From Saccharopolyspora hirsuta (GTDB taxonomy: Bacteria; Actinomycetota; Actinomycetes; Mycobacteriales; Pseudonocardiaceae), in assembly GCF_008630535.1 (NCBI RefSeq), contig NZ_VWPH01000006.1, positions 434,001-498,000 on the forward strand: DNA of 64,000 bases, given 5' to 3'. The translations under genes were made by a program, and so were the position numbers. Shown here piece by piece: positions 42,883-51,419 of the stretch. The notes under the pieces are model-generated. The model ran no database searches. It worked only from the letters and a program-made list of their open reading frames with translations, and was not told the origin of the DNA. How positions within the stretch are numbered: position 1 is the stretch's first letter; each line of letters opens with the position of its first letter.

Positions 42883-43094
42883 GGGCGCGGAGGACGCAAC
42901 CTCCGCGCCCGCCGCGCGTCTACGCGGAAGGGGCGAGGTCGACGGGCACCGACCTCGCGGCAGCGCACCGATCTCCCGGCGACGAGACCCCTCGACTCGT
43001 CGCCCGGTGCTGCCGAGGGCGGGGTAGCGCGGGGCAGGGCGCCCCGCCCGCCCCTGGAGCGCGGTTCCCCCCGATCCACCCCGGGGGGAACCGC
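42883..43094. terminator. block of four stem-loops between convergent genes
   Basis: Successive hairpins: 42883-42893/42900-42910 (11 bp), 42933-42940/42951-42958 (8 bp), a two-tier stem 42959-42970/43005-43014 around 42978-42986/42996-43004, and 43061-43072/43083-43094 (12 bp perfect). The first ends the NmrA gene and the last ends the ABM gene. The intervening stems have no assigned job. No gene lies in this 234-bp gap. Confidence 0.7.
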
Positions 43095-43102
43095 CGCACC
43101 GC

Positions 43103-43390
43103 TCAGAACGGCGAGCGCACGTCGGTCACGCTGAACTTCAGCACGTGGTCGCCGGTGATGGCGATCCCGGTGTCGGGAGCATCGGCGACCGCCCGCCACG
43201 CCGCGAGCGCTTCCTCGGACTCCCAGCGCTCGAAGTTGTTCACCCGCGCGGGATCCAGCGGATCGGCGGTGATGGCCAGGTCGAGGCACCCGGGGGCTCG
43301 ACGAGCCCGGTCGACGAGGTCGCGGTGCGCGGCGACGAACGCATCGCGCTGCGCGGGATCGACCTGCACGTGACCGGCGATGATCAGCAT
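43103..43390 (-). CDS. antibiotic biosynthesis monooxygenase (ABM) domain protein
   Basis: Small dimeric alpha-beta-barrel protein of 95 aa of the ABM/YgiN family: MLIIAGHVQVDPAQRDAFVAA forms the first strand and helix (residues 1-21, quoted in part), then GCLDLAITADPLDP and NNFERWESEEALAAW. Family members oxidise quinols or polyketides without cofactors. The ATG has GGAGGAG directly upstream. It is convergent with the NmrA-type gene; ABM proteins are also found in SoxR regulons, but no SoxR-like promoter was seen on its own upstream side. Confidence 0.82.
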   Translation of the reverse strand: MLIIAGHVQVDPAQRDAFVAAHRDLVDRARRAPGCLDLAITADPLDPARVNNFERWESEEALAAWRAVADAPDTGIAITGDHVLKFSVTDVRSPF

Positions 43391-43513
43391 CTCTCCTCCA
43401 AGACATCGGTGGCGTGCGGAGAGTTGGACGCCGCGGCGCCGCGGAACTCATCGAGAAGTGCGCAGAAAAAGCGACCCGCACCCCGGGCGGGATGCGGGTC
43501 GCCGGTCAGGTGC

Positions 43514-45019
43514 TCAGTCCACCCAGTTCAGGGTCTTGGACACCGCCTTCTGCCACTGCGCGTACTGCTTCTCGCGCAGCTCGGTCGGCATCTTCGGGTC
43601 CCACTGCTTGTCCTTGGCCCAGTTGGAGCGGATGTCCTCCTCGCTGGCCCAGAAGCCCACCGCCAGGCCCGCCGCGTAAGCCGCGCCGAGCGCCGTGGTC
43701 TCCGCGACCACCGGCCGGATCACCGGCACGCCGAGGATGTCGGCCTGGAACTGCATCAGCAGCTCGTTGCCGACCATGCCGCCGTCGACCTTCAGCGACT
43801 TCAGCGGCACGCCGGAGTCGGCGTTCATCGCCTCGATCACCTCGCGGGTCTGGAACGCGGTCGCCTCCAGCACCGCGCGGGCCAGGTGCCCGCGGTTGAC
43901 GTAGCGGGTCAGGCCGACGATCGCGCCGCGCGCGTCGGAACGCCAGTGCGGTGCGAACAGCCCGGAGAACGCGGGCACGAAGTAGGCGCCGCCGTTGTCC
44001 TCGACGGTGCTGGCGACCTGCTCGATCTCCGGGGCGCTGGCGATCAGGCCGAGGTTGTCCCGCAGCCACTGCACCAGCGATCCGGTGACCGCGATCGAAC
44101 CCTCCAGGCAGTACACCGTGTCGTTGCCGCCGATCTTGTAGCCGACGGTGGTGAGCAGCCCGTTCTCGCTGATCACCCGCTCGGTGCCGGTGTTGAGCAG
44201 CACGAAGTTGCCGGTGCCGTAGGTGTTCTTGGCCTCACCGGGCGACAGGCAGGCCTGGCCGAAGGTGGCCGCCTGCTGGTCGCCGAGGATGCCGGCGATC
44301 GGGATGCCGGCGAACACGCCGCGCTCCCGGAACTTGCCGTACACCTCGGAGGAGGAGCGGATCTCCGGCAGCATCGCCATCGGCACGCCGAGCTCGGCGC
44401 AGATGTCGGCGTCCCACTCCAGCCGCTCGAGGTCCATCAGCATCGTGCGGGAGGCGTTGGTCGGATCGGTGACGTGCAGTCCGCCGTCCGGGCCGCCGGT
44501 GCAGTTCCACAGCACCCAGGTGTCCATGTTGCCGAACAGCAGCTCGCCGCGTTCGGCGCGCTCGCGGGTGCCCTCGACGTTGTCCAGGATCCACTTCACC
44601 TTGGGACCGGAGAAGTAGGTCGCCAGCGGCAGACCGGTCTTGCGCTGGTACCGGTTCTGCCCGTCCTCGCCCGCGGCGAGGGCGTTGACGATCTCGTCGG
44701 TGCGGGTGTCCTGCCAGACGATCGCGTTGTACACCGGCTTGCCGGTGGCCTTCTCCCACACCACGGTGGTTTCCCGCTGGTTGGTGATGCCGACGGCGAC
44801 GACGTCGGAGGACACCAGGTCGGCCTTGGCCAGCGCGCCCGCGCAGACCTGCCGGGTGTTGGTCCAGATCTCGACCGGGTCGTGCTCGACCCAGCCGGCC
44901 TTCGGGAAGATCTGGCGGTGCTCGACCTGGTCGACCGAGACGACCCGGCCGGAGTGGTCGAAGATCATGCACCGGGTCGAGGTCGTGCCCTGGTCGATGG
45001 CGGCGACATAAGAGGCCAT
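43514..45019 (-). CDS. glpK: glycerol kinase
   Basis: FGGY kinase of 501 aa that makes sn-glycerol 3-phosphate from glycerol and ATP. The N-terminal loop DQGTTSTR is at residues 9-16, substrate-binding motifs include NQRETTVVW and WQDTRTD, the adenine side has [10 protein letters not shown], and the late motif [15 protein letters not shown] is complete. The length is normal. The ATG at 45019 has AGGAAGG upstream. It follows glpF by 34 bp in one operon on the minus strand, divergent from a GlpR-type regulator and glpD. Confidence 0.95.
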   Translation of the reverse strand: MASYVAAIDQGTTSTRCMIFDHSGRVVSVDQVEHRQIFPKAGWVEHDPVEIWTNTRQVCAGALAKADLVSSDVVAVGITNQRETTVVWEKATGKPVYNAIVWQDTRTDEIVNALAAGEDGQNRYQRKTGLPLATYFSGPKVKWILDNVEGTRERAERGELLFGNMDTWVLWNCTGGPDGGLHVTDPTNASRTMLMDLERLEWDADICAELGVPMAMLPEIRSSSEVYGKFRERGVFAGIPIAGILGDQQAATFGQACLSPGEAKNTYGTGNFVLLNTGTERVISENGLLTTVGYKIGGNDTVYCLEGSIAVTGSLVQWLRDNLGLIASAPEIEQVASTVEDNGGAYFVPAFSGLFAPHWRSDARGAIVGLTRYVNRGHLARAVLEATAFQTREVIEAMNADSGVPLKSLKVDGGMVGNELLMQFQADILGVPVIRPVVAETTALGAAYAAGLAVGFWASEEDIRSNWAKDKQWDPKMPTELREKQYAQWQKAVSKTLNWVD

Positions 45020-45053
45020 CTGTCGTTCTACCTTCCTATGTGGACGAGTCTGG

Positions 45054-45809
45054 TCAGCTGGCGATGGGCAGTGCGAGGGCCAGCGCGCCCGCCAGCACAC
45101 CACCGAGGATCGGGCCGACGATCGGCACCCAGGAGTAGCCCCAGTCCGCCGATCCCTTGCCGCGGATCGGCAGGATCGCGTAGGCGATGCGCGGGCCGAG
45201 GTCGCGGGCCGGGTTGATGGCGTAGCCGGTCGGGCCGCCGAGCGAGTTGCCGATGCCGATCACGATGAAGGCGACCGCGGCGTAGCCGAGGGCCGAGTTG
45301 CCGAAGGTCGGCACGCCGTCCGCGCCGCTGGGGCCCGCCTGCGGGCTGAGGATGATCCAGAAGACCAGCACGAAGGTGCCGATGGTCTCGGTGACGAGGT
45401 TCCACGGGGCGTTGCGCACCGTCGGCGCGGTGGAGAAGATGCCGAGCGTGTTGCGCGGGTCGTCGTGGGTGTCGAACTGCAGCTTGTAGGCCGCCCAGCA
45501 CAGCACGGCGCCCAAGGTGCCGCCGATGAGCTGCGCGATGATGTAGACCGGCACCTGGTCCCACGGCGTCTGGCCGTTCACCGCCAGCCCCAGGGTGACC
45601 GCCGGGTTGATGTGCGCGCCGGTGGGTTCCGCGATGCTGGCGCCCGCGAAGACCGCGAAGCCCCAGCCGAAGTTGACCATCAGGAAGCCGGCGTTGTGCC
45701 CGCCGGTCTTGCGCAGCACGTTGTTGGCCACGACGCCGCAGCCCATCAGCGTGAGTACCGCTGTCCCCATCAACTCCCAGAGGAAGATCTCCCCGAGACT
45801 TGTCGTCAT
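45054..45809 (-). CDS. glpF: glycerol uptake facilitator (aquaporin family)
   Basis: Membrane channel of 251 aa with six transmembrane helices and the two half-helix NPA motifs: GAHINPAVT (about residues 63-71) and GYAINPARD (about 195-203). The Asp after the second NPA (NPARD) is the usual mark of glycerol-conducting aquaglyceroporins. The ATG at 45809 is preceded by a GGGGAA ribosome site. It is the first gene of glpFK and supplies glycerol to GlpK. Confidence 0.93.
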   Translation of the reverse strand: MTTSLGEIFLWELMGTAVLTLMGCGVVANNVLRKTGGHNAGFLMVNFGWGFAVFAGASIAEPTGAHINPAVTLGLAVNGQTPWDQVPVYIIAQLIGGTLGAVLCWAAYKLQFDTHDDPRNTLGIFSTAPTVRNAPWNLVTETIGTFVLVFWIILSPQAGPSGADGVPTFGNSALGYAAVAFIVIGIGNSLGGPTGYAINPARDLGPRIAYAILPIRGKGSADWGYSWVPIVGPILGGVLAGALALALPIAS

Positions 45810-46130
45810 TCTTGCCGTTCCCCTCTTCATGCCGCCGTTGGCACAGGCGGGATTTGGTGACTGTCCGACATGGAGTGAGTCGGGACGGTACTGCCGCATG
45901 TGAACACGTGTCCATGCATGCCGCCAGTCGTGGGTACCGGGTTGCTCCGTACCGCCCAACGCCCCTGCTCGACCGCGCGACCCCGGATCGGACCCGGTCC
46001 CGGCCGCAGCGCGACCCGACGCCGCTCCATACTGTGCGGTAACATTAGACTTGGGGAAAACAACGCTGCAAGATGCCTCCGATGGTGTTTTTATCGAGTT
46101 GGCTGGTGCAGGAGCGAGGGGAGGACGACG
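45810..46130. promoter_or_regulatory. divergent promoter region of glpFK and glpR
   Basis: No gene in 321 bp. A -10-like TAACAT at 46040-46045 can serve glpR. AAAACA (46057-46062) and TGTTTT (46086-46091) form a widely spaced inverted pair just upstream of glpR, and GAACACGTGTCC (45902-45913), with an 8-bp palindromic core, lies nearer glpF. Either could be a GlpR site; neither matches a known consensus well. Confidence 0.45.
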
Positions 46131-46958
46131 ATGTCCGCTCGGCGTCCGTCCGAGAAGCAGCAGGACCGCCGGCGCAAGATCACCGAGCTGGTGATGGCCG
46201 AGGGCACCCTGCGCATCGACGACCTCGTCGCGACCATCGGCGCCAGCGCGATGACCGTCTACCGCGACCTCGCCGACCTGGAGTCGCAGGGACTGGTGCA
46301 CCGCAACCGGGGCAACGTCTCGGCGGCGTCGTCGCTGCTGTACGAGGCGGCCTCGGAGTACCGCCTGCCGCAGAACAAGGCGGAGAAGGAGGAGCTCGCC
46401 CGCGCCGCCGCTGACCTGGTCGAACCCGGCCAGGCGCTGGTGCTGGACGACTCGACGACCGGCGTCTACCTGGCCCGGCTGCTGCCGGAGCGGGCGCCGC
46501 TGACCGTGGTCACCAACCACCGCGGGGTGTTCGACGAGCTGCGCAACGCGCCGGGCATCAGCCTGATCTGCGTGGGCGGCGACTACCTGCCGTGGGCGGA
46601 CGCCTTCGTCGGCGGCATGGCTTTGGACGCGCTGCGCAACCTGCGGGTGGACCTGGCGATCATGTCGGTCTCGGCGGTCACCGACGGCATCTGCTGCTAC
46701 CCGCAGCAGGAGATGGTGCAGATCAAGAAGGCGATGCTCGCCTCCGCGCAGCGCCGCGTGCTCTACGTCGACCACACCAAGTTCCGCCGGCGGGCGCTGC
46801 ACGCGGTGGCGCCGGTCGAGGACTTCGACATCGTGCTGGTGGACTCGAAGACCACCAGCGCGGACATCGAGGTGCTGCGCGACCGCGGCGCGCTGGTCGA
46901 GCAGGCGGGGAGAACGCGCAGCGCCGCGTCGAGCACGGACCGTGCTGGTCGGGCATGA
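46131..46958 (+). CDS. glpR: DeoR/GlpR family regulator of the glycerol genes
   Basis: Regulator of 275 aa: a DeoR helix-turn-helix at about residues 10-60 (KITELVMAEGTLRIDDL, ASAMTVYRDLADLESQG) and a sugar-phosphate sensor domain with LDDSTTGVYLA and YVDHTKFRRRA. The ATG has GGGGAGGA seven bases upstream. It lies between divergent glpFK and downstream glpD, so it most likely represses these genes until glycerol 3-phosphate accumulates. It is a paralogue of the DeoR protein at 27976-28764, with the same domain order but only moderate similarity. Confidence 0.83.
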   Translation: MSARRPSEKQQDRRRKITELVMAEGTLRIDDLVATIGASAMTVYRDLADLESQGLVHRNRGNVSAASSLLYEAASEYRLPQNKAEKEELARAAADLVEPGQALVLDDSTTGVYLARLLPERAPLTVVTNHRGVFDELRNAPGISLICVGGDYLPWADAFVGGMALDALRNLRVDLAIMSVSAVTDGICCYPQQEMVQIKKAMLASAQRRVLYVDHTKFRRRALHAVAPVEDFDIVLVDSKTTSADIEVLRDRGALVEQAGRTRSAASSTDRAGRA

Positions 46959-47182
46959 TGACCACTCGTCGAGGTCCGGTTCCCGCGTCGGCGGTGGGCG
47001 ATGGAAAGTGCGTTGCGAGCGGTCCGGGCGGTGACCTGCGATCACCTCACCGGCCCGGGGGTGTCCTCGCGCGGAGACCTGCGAGCGCGCGCAGCGGGGA
47101 AAGCTGAGTCCCACCCCGCGAGCGGCTGCCGCCGCTGCTGAAAGACCTGATGGTGGGACGCGATTCGAGCGAGGAGGACGCG

Positions 47183-48919
47183 GTGTCCGAAGACAAGACC
47201 GAGAACCGGCTGAAGGGCACGTTGGGGCCGGCCGAACGGGCCGAGAACTGGCGGCGGCTGGGCGCCGACGAGTTCGACGTGGTGGTGATCGGCGGCGGTG
47301 TCACCGGTGCCGGGGCCGCGCTGGACGCCGCGACCCGCGGCCTGAAGGTGGCGCTGGTCGAGGCCCGCGACCTCGCCTCGGGGACCTCCAGCCGGTCCAG
47401 CAAGCTGTTCCACGGCGGCCTGCGCTACCTGGAGCAGCTGGAGTTCTCGCTGGTCCGCGAGGCCCTGCGGGAGCGCGAGCTGATGCTCACCCGGATCGCG
47501 CCGCACCTGGTCAAGCCGGTCCCGTTCCTGTACCCGCTGACCCGCCGGATCGTGGAGCGCCCGTACACCGCGGCCGGTCTGTTCCTCTACGACACGATGG
47601 GCGGTGCCCGCTCGGTCCCGGGCCAGAAGCACCTCTCCCGCGCCGGTGCGCTCCGGATGGTGCCCGCGCTCAAGCGCAGCGCGCTGATCGGCGGCATCCG
47701 CTACTACGACGCGCAGGCCGACGACGCCCGGCACACCATGACCGTCGCCCGCACCGCCGCCCGCTACGGCGCGGTGGTGATGAACTCGACGCAGGTCACC
47801 GGGTTCCTCCGGGAGGCCGACCGGATCGCCGGGGTCCGGGTGCGCGACGTGGAGACCGGCGCCGAGACCGAGGTCCGCGCGCAGGCCGTGATCAACGCGA
47901 CCGGGGTGTGGACCGACGAGCTGCAGAAGCTCTCCGGCGGCCGCGGCCGGTTCCGGGTGCGCGCCAGCAAGGGCGTGCACATCGTGGTGCCGCGCGACCG
48001 GATCGTCGCCGAGACCGGGATGATCCTGCGCACCGAGAAGTCGGTGCTGTTCGTCATCCCGTGGGGCAACCACTGGATCGTCGGCACCACCGACACCGAC
48101 TGGAACCTGGACCTGGCGCACCCGGCCGCGACGAAGGCCGACATCGACTACATCCTCGAGCACGTCAACACCGTGCTGGCCACCCCGCTGAAGCACGACG
48201 ACATCGAGGGCGTCTACGCGGGGCTGCGCCCGCTGCTGGCCGGGGAGAGCGAGGAGACCTCGAAGCTGTCCCGCGAGCACGCGGTGGCCCGGGTCGCCCC
48301 GGGCTTGGTGGCCATCGCCGGCGGCAAGTACACGACGTACCGGGTGATGGCCGCCGACGCGGTGGACGCCGTCGCCCCGGACATCACCGGCCGGATGGCC
48401 TCCTCGATCACCGACCAGGTCCCGCTGATCGGCGCCGACGGCTACCACGCGCTGGTCAACCAGGCCGACCAGCTGGCCGCCGAGCACGGACTGCACCCGT
48501 ACCGGATCCGGCACCTGCTGGACCGCTACGGCTCGGAGATCCACGACGTGCTGGGCCTCGCCGCCGACCGGCCGGAGCTGCTCAAGCCGATCCCGGCCGC
48601 GCCGAACTACCTGCAGGCCGAGGTGGTCTACGCGTGCAGCCACGAGGGCGCCCTGCACCTGGAGGACGTGCTCACCCGCCGCACCCGCATCTCCATCGAG
48701 TACCCGCACCGCGGCGTGGACTGCGCGGAGCCGGTGGCCCGCCTGATGGCCGAGGTGCTCGGCTGGGACGAGGCGCAGATCGAGCGCGAGGTCGAGGTCT
48801 ACACCCAGCGCGTGGAGGCCGAGCGCGACTCGCAGACCCAGCCCGACGACCAGGCGGCGGACGCCAAGCGCTCGGCGGCCCCGGAGGCCCGCGACCGCCT
48901 GGAAGAACCGCTGGTCTGA
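47183..48919 (+). CDS. glpD: aerobic glycerol-3-phosphate dehydrogenase
   Basis: FAD enzyme of 578 aa that oxidises glycerol 3-phosphate to dihydroxyacetone phosphate and feeds electrons to the quinone pool at the inner membrane face. The FAD loop is GGGVTGAG (about residues 36-43), followed by the substrate-site segment SGTSSRSSKLFHGGLRYLE (60-78), then NATGVWTD, TDTDWNLD and AGGKYTTYR. The C-terminal ~40 residues are charged and family-variable. The start is the GTG at 47183 with GAGGAGG five bases upstream; an ATG at 47150 is in frame. It completes the glycerol pathway with glpF and glpK and lies near lpdA as in mycobacteria. Confidence 0.93.
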   Translation: MSEDKTENRLKGTLGPAERAENWRRLGADEFDVVVIGGGVTGAGAALDAATRGLKVALVEARDLASGTSSRSSKLFHGGLRYLEQLEFSLVREALRERELMLTRIAPHLVKPVPFLYPLTRRIVERPYTAAGLFLYDTMGGARSVPGQKHLSRAGALRMVPALKRSALIGGIRYYDAQADDARHTMTVARTAARYGAVVMNSTQVTGFLREADRIAGVRVRDVETGAETEVRAQAVINATGVWTDELQKLSGGRGRFRVRASKGVHIVVPRDRIVAETGMILRTEKSVLFVIPWGNHWIVGTTDTDWNLDLAHPAATKADIDYILEHVNTVLATPLKHDDIEGVYAGLRPLLAGESEETSKLSREHAVARVAPGLVAIAGGKYTTYRVMAADAVDAVAPDITGRMASSITDQVPLIGADGYHALVNQADQLAAEHGLHPYRIRHLLDRYGSEIHDVLGLAADRPELLKPIPAAPNYLQAEVVYACSHEGALHLEDVLTRRTRISIEYPHRGVDCAEPVARLMAEVLGWDEAQIEREVEVYTQRVEAERDSQTQPDDQAADAKRSAAPEARDRLEEPLV

Positions 48920-48923
48920 TCCG

Positions 48924-48959
48924 GACCTCCCGCGATTTCAGCGGAAGTCGCGGGAGGTC
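48924..48959 (+). terminator. terminator of glpD
   Basis: Sixteen-base arms (48924-48939, 48944-48959, one wobble pair) with a 4-base loop, five bases after the stop codon. The inner part GCGATTTC-N4-GAAGTCGC belongs to the palindrome family. Confidence 0.8.
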
Positions 48960-49001
48960 GGCGCGTCGGCCCTCGACATGCCGACACCTGCGGACGACCC
49001 A

Positions 49002-49049
49002 CCGCGATTTCAATGGAAATCGGACGTCCGATTTCCATTGAAATCGCGG
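49002..49049. repeat. perfect 48-bp palindrome
   Basis: The two 24-base halves are exact reverse complements with no loop, centred between 49025 and 49026. Each half contains an ATTTC..GAAAT element of the palindrome family, one on each side of GGACGTCC. It lies in the gap between convergent glpD and the EspG-like gene and has no coding role. Confidence 0.85.
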
Positions 49050-49104
49050 CCCCTCCGGGGTGGTGACCTCCTCCGGGTGGCAGGTTCCCCGGGGCCCCGG
49101 GGTC

Positions 49105-49124
49105 GCAGTTTCCATTGAAGCTGC
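49105..49124. repeat. palindrome, probable terminator of the EspG-like operon
   Basis: GCAGTTTC-CATT-GAAGCTGC, 7 of 8 pairs, 17 bp past the stop of the EspG-like gene on the minus strand. A 16-bp self-complementary CCCCGGGGCCCCGGGG lies just beside it at 49087-49102. Confidence 0.6.
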
Positions 49125-49141
49125 GGGTGACCGGGCGGTGG

Positions 49142-49933
49142 TCAGGCGTCGGTGGTGACCTCGGCGAGGAGTTCTTCGAGGTGGGCCGTCAGGCGGCGGG
49201 CGTCGACCGGGGCGATCGTGCTCCACAGGTCGCCGGACGGCGATTCCCGGCGCAGCTGGGCGTACCGGCCGTGCGCGGTGTCGAAGAACCCGACCACCCG
49301 GCCCGCCCGGACGCGGCGGCCGAACCGGTCGCGCGCGGCCGCGCCGAACTGCCCGCGGGCGGCCACCCCGGCGATCATGTCCGTCAGCGCTTCGGCGTCG
49401 TCCGCGCGGGTTCCCCTGCGCTGCAGGGCGCTGGCCAGCTGCTCGACGTTGTTCCCGGCCTCCTCCGCTGCGGCGTCCAGATCACTGCTGCGCAGCGACA
49501 CCGAGCGACCGGGGCCCGGTGGCAGCGCGGGGAGCACCGAGATCGCTTCGCGCGGCAGCCCGCTCGCCGACGCCGAACGCAGGCACAGCTGGTCGCCGTC
49601 CTTGACGACCAGCACCGCTTCCTCGCCCTCCGACGCGGCGAGCACCCGGACGCTGCGGTCCAGCCACAGCCGCCCGTCGACCTCACGCTCCGGGCGGGCC
49701 AGCAGCCGCAGCATCCGCTCCAGCTCCGGGTCGACGTCGGTCGGCCGCCCGAGCCCGCGCGCGCCCAGCGACCGCCACGCCGAGTCGACCAGCTGGGCGC
49801 GTTCGGTGTAGGTGCGCCCTGGGGAGGGGACCTTGAGCACCAGCGGCATCGTTTCGAGCTCCAAGTGCTCGATGAGCACGTCGAACTCCAGCGCCGACAG
49901 GCCGAGCTGCCGGGCGGTGGTGGGGAACGTCAT
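49142..49933 (-). CDS. ESX secretion-associated EspG-like protein
   Basis: Protein of 263 aa of the EspG family, cytosolic chaperones that bind PE/PPE-type substrates of type VII secretion. The family start LSALEFDVLIEHL with MPLVL is at residues 12-33, and the C-terminal GFFDTAHGRYAQLRR strand pair with TIAPVDARRLTAHLEELL is typical of the Pseudonocardiaceae version. Its ATG overlaps the stop of the upstream PPE-like gene by 4 bp, so the pair is translationally coupled, as expected for a chaperone and its client. No ESX core (EccB, EccC, EccD, MycP) is in the window. Confidence 0.8.
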   Translation of the reverse strand: MTFPTTARQLGLSALEFDVLIEHLELETMPLVLKVPSPGRTYTERAQLVDSAWRSLGARGLGRPTDVDPELERMLRLLARPEREVDGRLWLDRSVRVLAASEGEEAVLVVKDGDQLCLRSASASGLPREAISVLPALPPGPGRSVSLRSSDLDAAAEEAGNNVEQLASALQRRGTRADDAEALTDMIAGVAARGQFGAAARDRFGRRVRAGRVVGFFDTAHGRYAQLRRESPSGDLWSTIAPVDARRLTAHLEELLAEVTTDA

Positions 49934-50796
49934 TGCCCGGGCTCGCCGCCGATCACCGGTCGCGACGGCGACTCGACCAGGTCGAAGAACCCGCCCCGCC
50001 CGCCGACCTGCTCGGTGACCTTCCGGTCCACGCTCTCGTCGTGCTGCTCCCGCTTGGCCCGCCCGCCAGCGGTGGACCGGGCACCGCCGCCGGACCGGCC
50101 TTCGCCGCGCACCGGGGTGCCGCCGGGCCGGGTGGCGGGCTGTTGCGCGGTGCGCTGCGCCGCGGTCGTGGAGCCGCGCGGTCCGGGCATGGTCGCCGGA
50201 CCCCAGCTGATGGTCACGTTCTGCTGGCCCGCGGACACGCCGGAGCCGCCGCTGATCGGGGCGTCCACGACGACCTGCGGGGGCGGCGTGAACGAGGCCA
50301 GCGACGTGGTGTTGGCCCGGGTGGACGCCTCGTAGGTGCGCATCACGTCGAAGGCGCGCTGCTCGGCCGCGTGCTGCTTGGCCTCCTGCACCTCGTAGTC
50401 GGTCTGCCCGCCGAACAGGTGCGTCAGCAGGGTCTGCGCGGAGCTCGGCTCCTCAGCGGTGACCTGCACCGGCGGCGGCATGTCCCGGCGCGCCTTGCTG
50501 ATGAACTCCGCCTGCTGCTCGGCCCGCTCCCGCATCACGGTGCTGGCCTCCTGGGCCAGCGCGGCCCAGTTGCCCAGCGGGCGCAACCCCTCCTGGGCGC
50601 TGTCCGCCGCTGTTCCCCGCCAGCCGTCCATCGCCGAGGTGACCGCGGCGGCCAGCCCGGCGTCGATGTCGCCGAGCGCGCGGGTCAGCTCGCTCCAGCG
50701 CCGGACGCTGTCGGTCGAGCCCTCCGGTCCCGGGCCCTCGTTGATCTGCGCGTACAGCTCGGGGTGCCGGTACCCCTGCCATCGGTGGTCGCTCAT
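49930..50796 (-). CDS. PPE-like type VII secretion substrate
   Basis: Protein of 288 aa. The N-terminal ~120 residues are a helical hairpin of the WXG100/PPE type, with WSELTRALGDIDAGLAAAV, then DGWRGTAADSAQEGL at about residues 57-71, where WRG stands in for WxG at the turn. The rest is low-complexity, rich in Pro, Gly, Ser and Thr (about 150-260), with a charged tail ending in GGRGGFFDLVESP. No signal peptide. It overlaps the EspG-like gene by 4 bp and follows a second small helical protein, a set consistent with heterodimeric export by an ESX machine encoded elsewhere. Confidence 0.72.
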   Translation of the reverse strand: MSDHRWQGYRHPELYAQINEGPGPEGSTDSVRRWSELTRALGDIDAGLAAAVTSAMDGWRGTAADSAQEGLRPLGNWAALAQEASTVMRERAEQQAEFISKARRDMPPPVQVTAEEPSSAQTLLTHLFGGQTDYEVQEAKQHAAEQRAFDVMRTYEASTRANTTSLASFTPPPQVVVDAPISGGSGVSAGQQNVTISWGPATMPGPRGSTTAAQRTAQQPATRPGGTPVRGEGRSGGGARSTAGGRAKREQHDESVDRKVTEQVGGRGGFFDLVESPSRPVIGGEPGQ

Positions 50797-50802
50797 GGCC
50801 GG

Positions 50803-51174
50803 TCAGCAGCCCCCGATGCCCATCGCGCTCTCGCCGTCGATGCGCGAGTACTGGCGGTTGGCGCGCTCCAGCGACTCGGCGGCGGCCTGCAGCTGGTCGC
50901 GGTAACCGCACAGGGCGGTCAGCGCGTCCTCGCCGCCGCCGAGCGAGCGCCGGTTGAACTCCTCGGCGGCATCGGCGCTGATCGGGTCGCCGGCCCACGG
51001 CCGGATGCGGAGTTCGGTGATGGCGTGCTCGATCTGCAGGCCGACCGCGTCCAGCGATTCCTGCAGCGCGTTGACCAGCCTCGGGATGGCGGCGGGCTCG
51101 ACCTGCATCGAGCCGCCGGACACACCCGGCAGGGCTTCGGTCGAGCTGTCGCCCCACGGAGCAGTTAGCGGCAC
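50803..51174 (-). CDS. PE/WXG100-like small helical protein
   Basis: Protein of 123 aa, mostly two long helices: VEPAAIPRLVNALQESLDAVG and ALTALCGYRDQLQAAAESLERANRQY (quoted in part), linked by a turn with RPWAGDP (about residues 60-66). It fits the PE-like or WXG100-like partner of a PPE protein. The start is the GTG at 51174 with GGAGGGG five bases upstream; the GTG at 51189 lies before that site. It is the first gene of the three-gene PE-like/PPE-like/EspG operon. Assignment is by shape and context. Confidence 0.65.
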   Translation of the reverse strand: MPLTAPWGDSSTEALPGVSGGSMQVEPAAIPRLVNALQESLDAVGLQIEHAITELRIRPWAGDPISADAAEEFNRRSLGGGEDALTALCGYRDQLQAAAESLERANRQYSRIDGESAMGIGGC

Positions 51175-51419
51175 GTTTTCCCCTCCCACAGGTAAGGGCC
51201 CGGATCACGGGTGCAGGCCCTCGTGCTCGAACGCGCGGTTGCGCGGGGCCGCACGCCGGTCAGGTGTTGTGCGGGGCACCTGGCCGGGATGCGGAGCACC
51301 CGAACGCTCAAGCTACTAAACGTCCAGCGAACACTGTAGTCACCAATCGTCACGCTGGGGAGTGCTCCATAAGCGGTGAGTATCACTCTCGGCCCCGGGC
51401 GTCCGGTCGCTCTGCGTGA

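Noticed and set aside
47031-47048. GGTGA-N7-TCACC dyad upstream of glpD as a GlpR operator
   Set aside because: Short arms with no convincing counterpart in the glpF-glpR gap.
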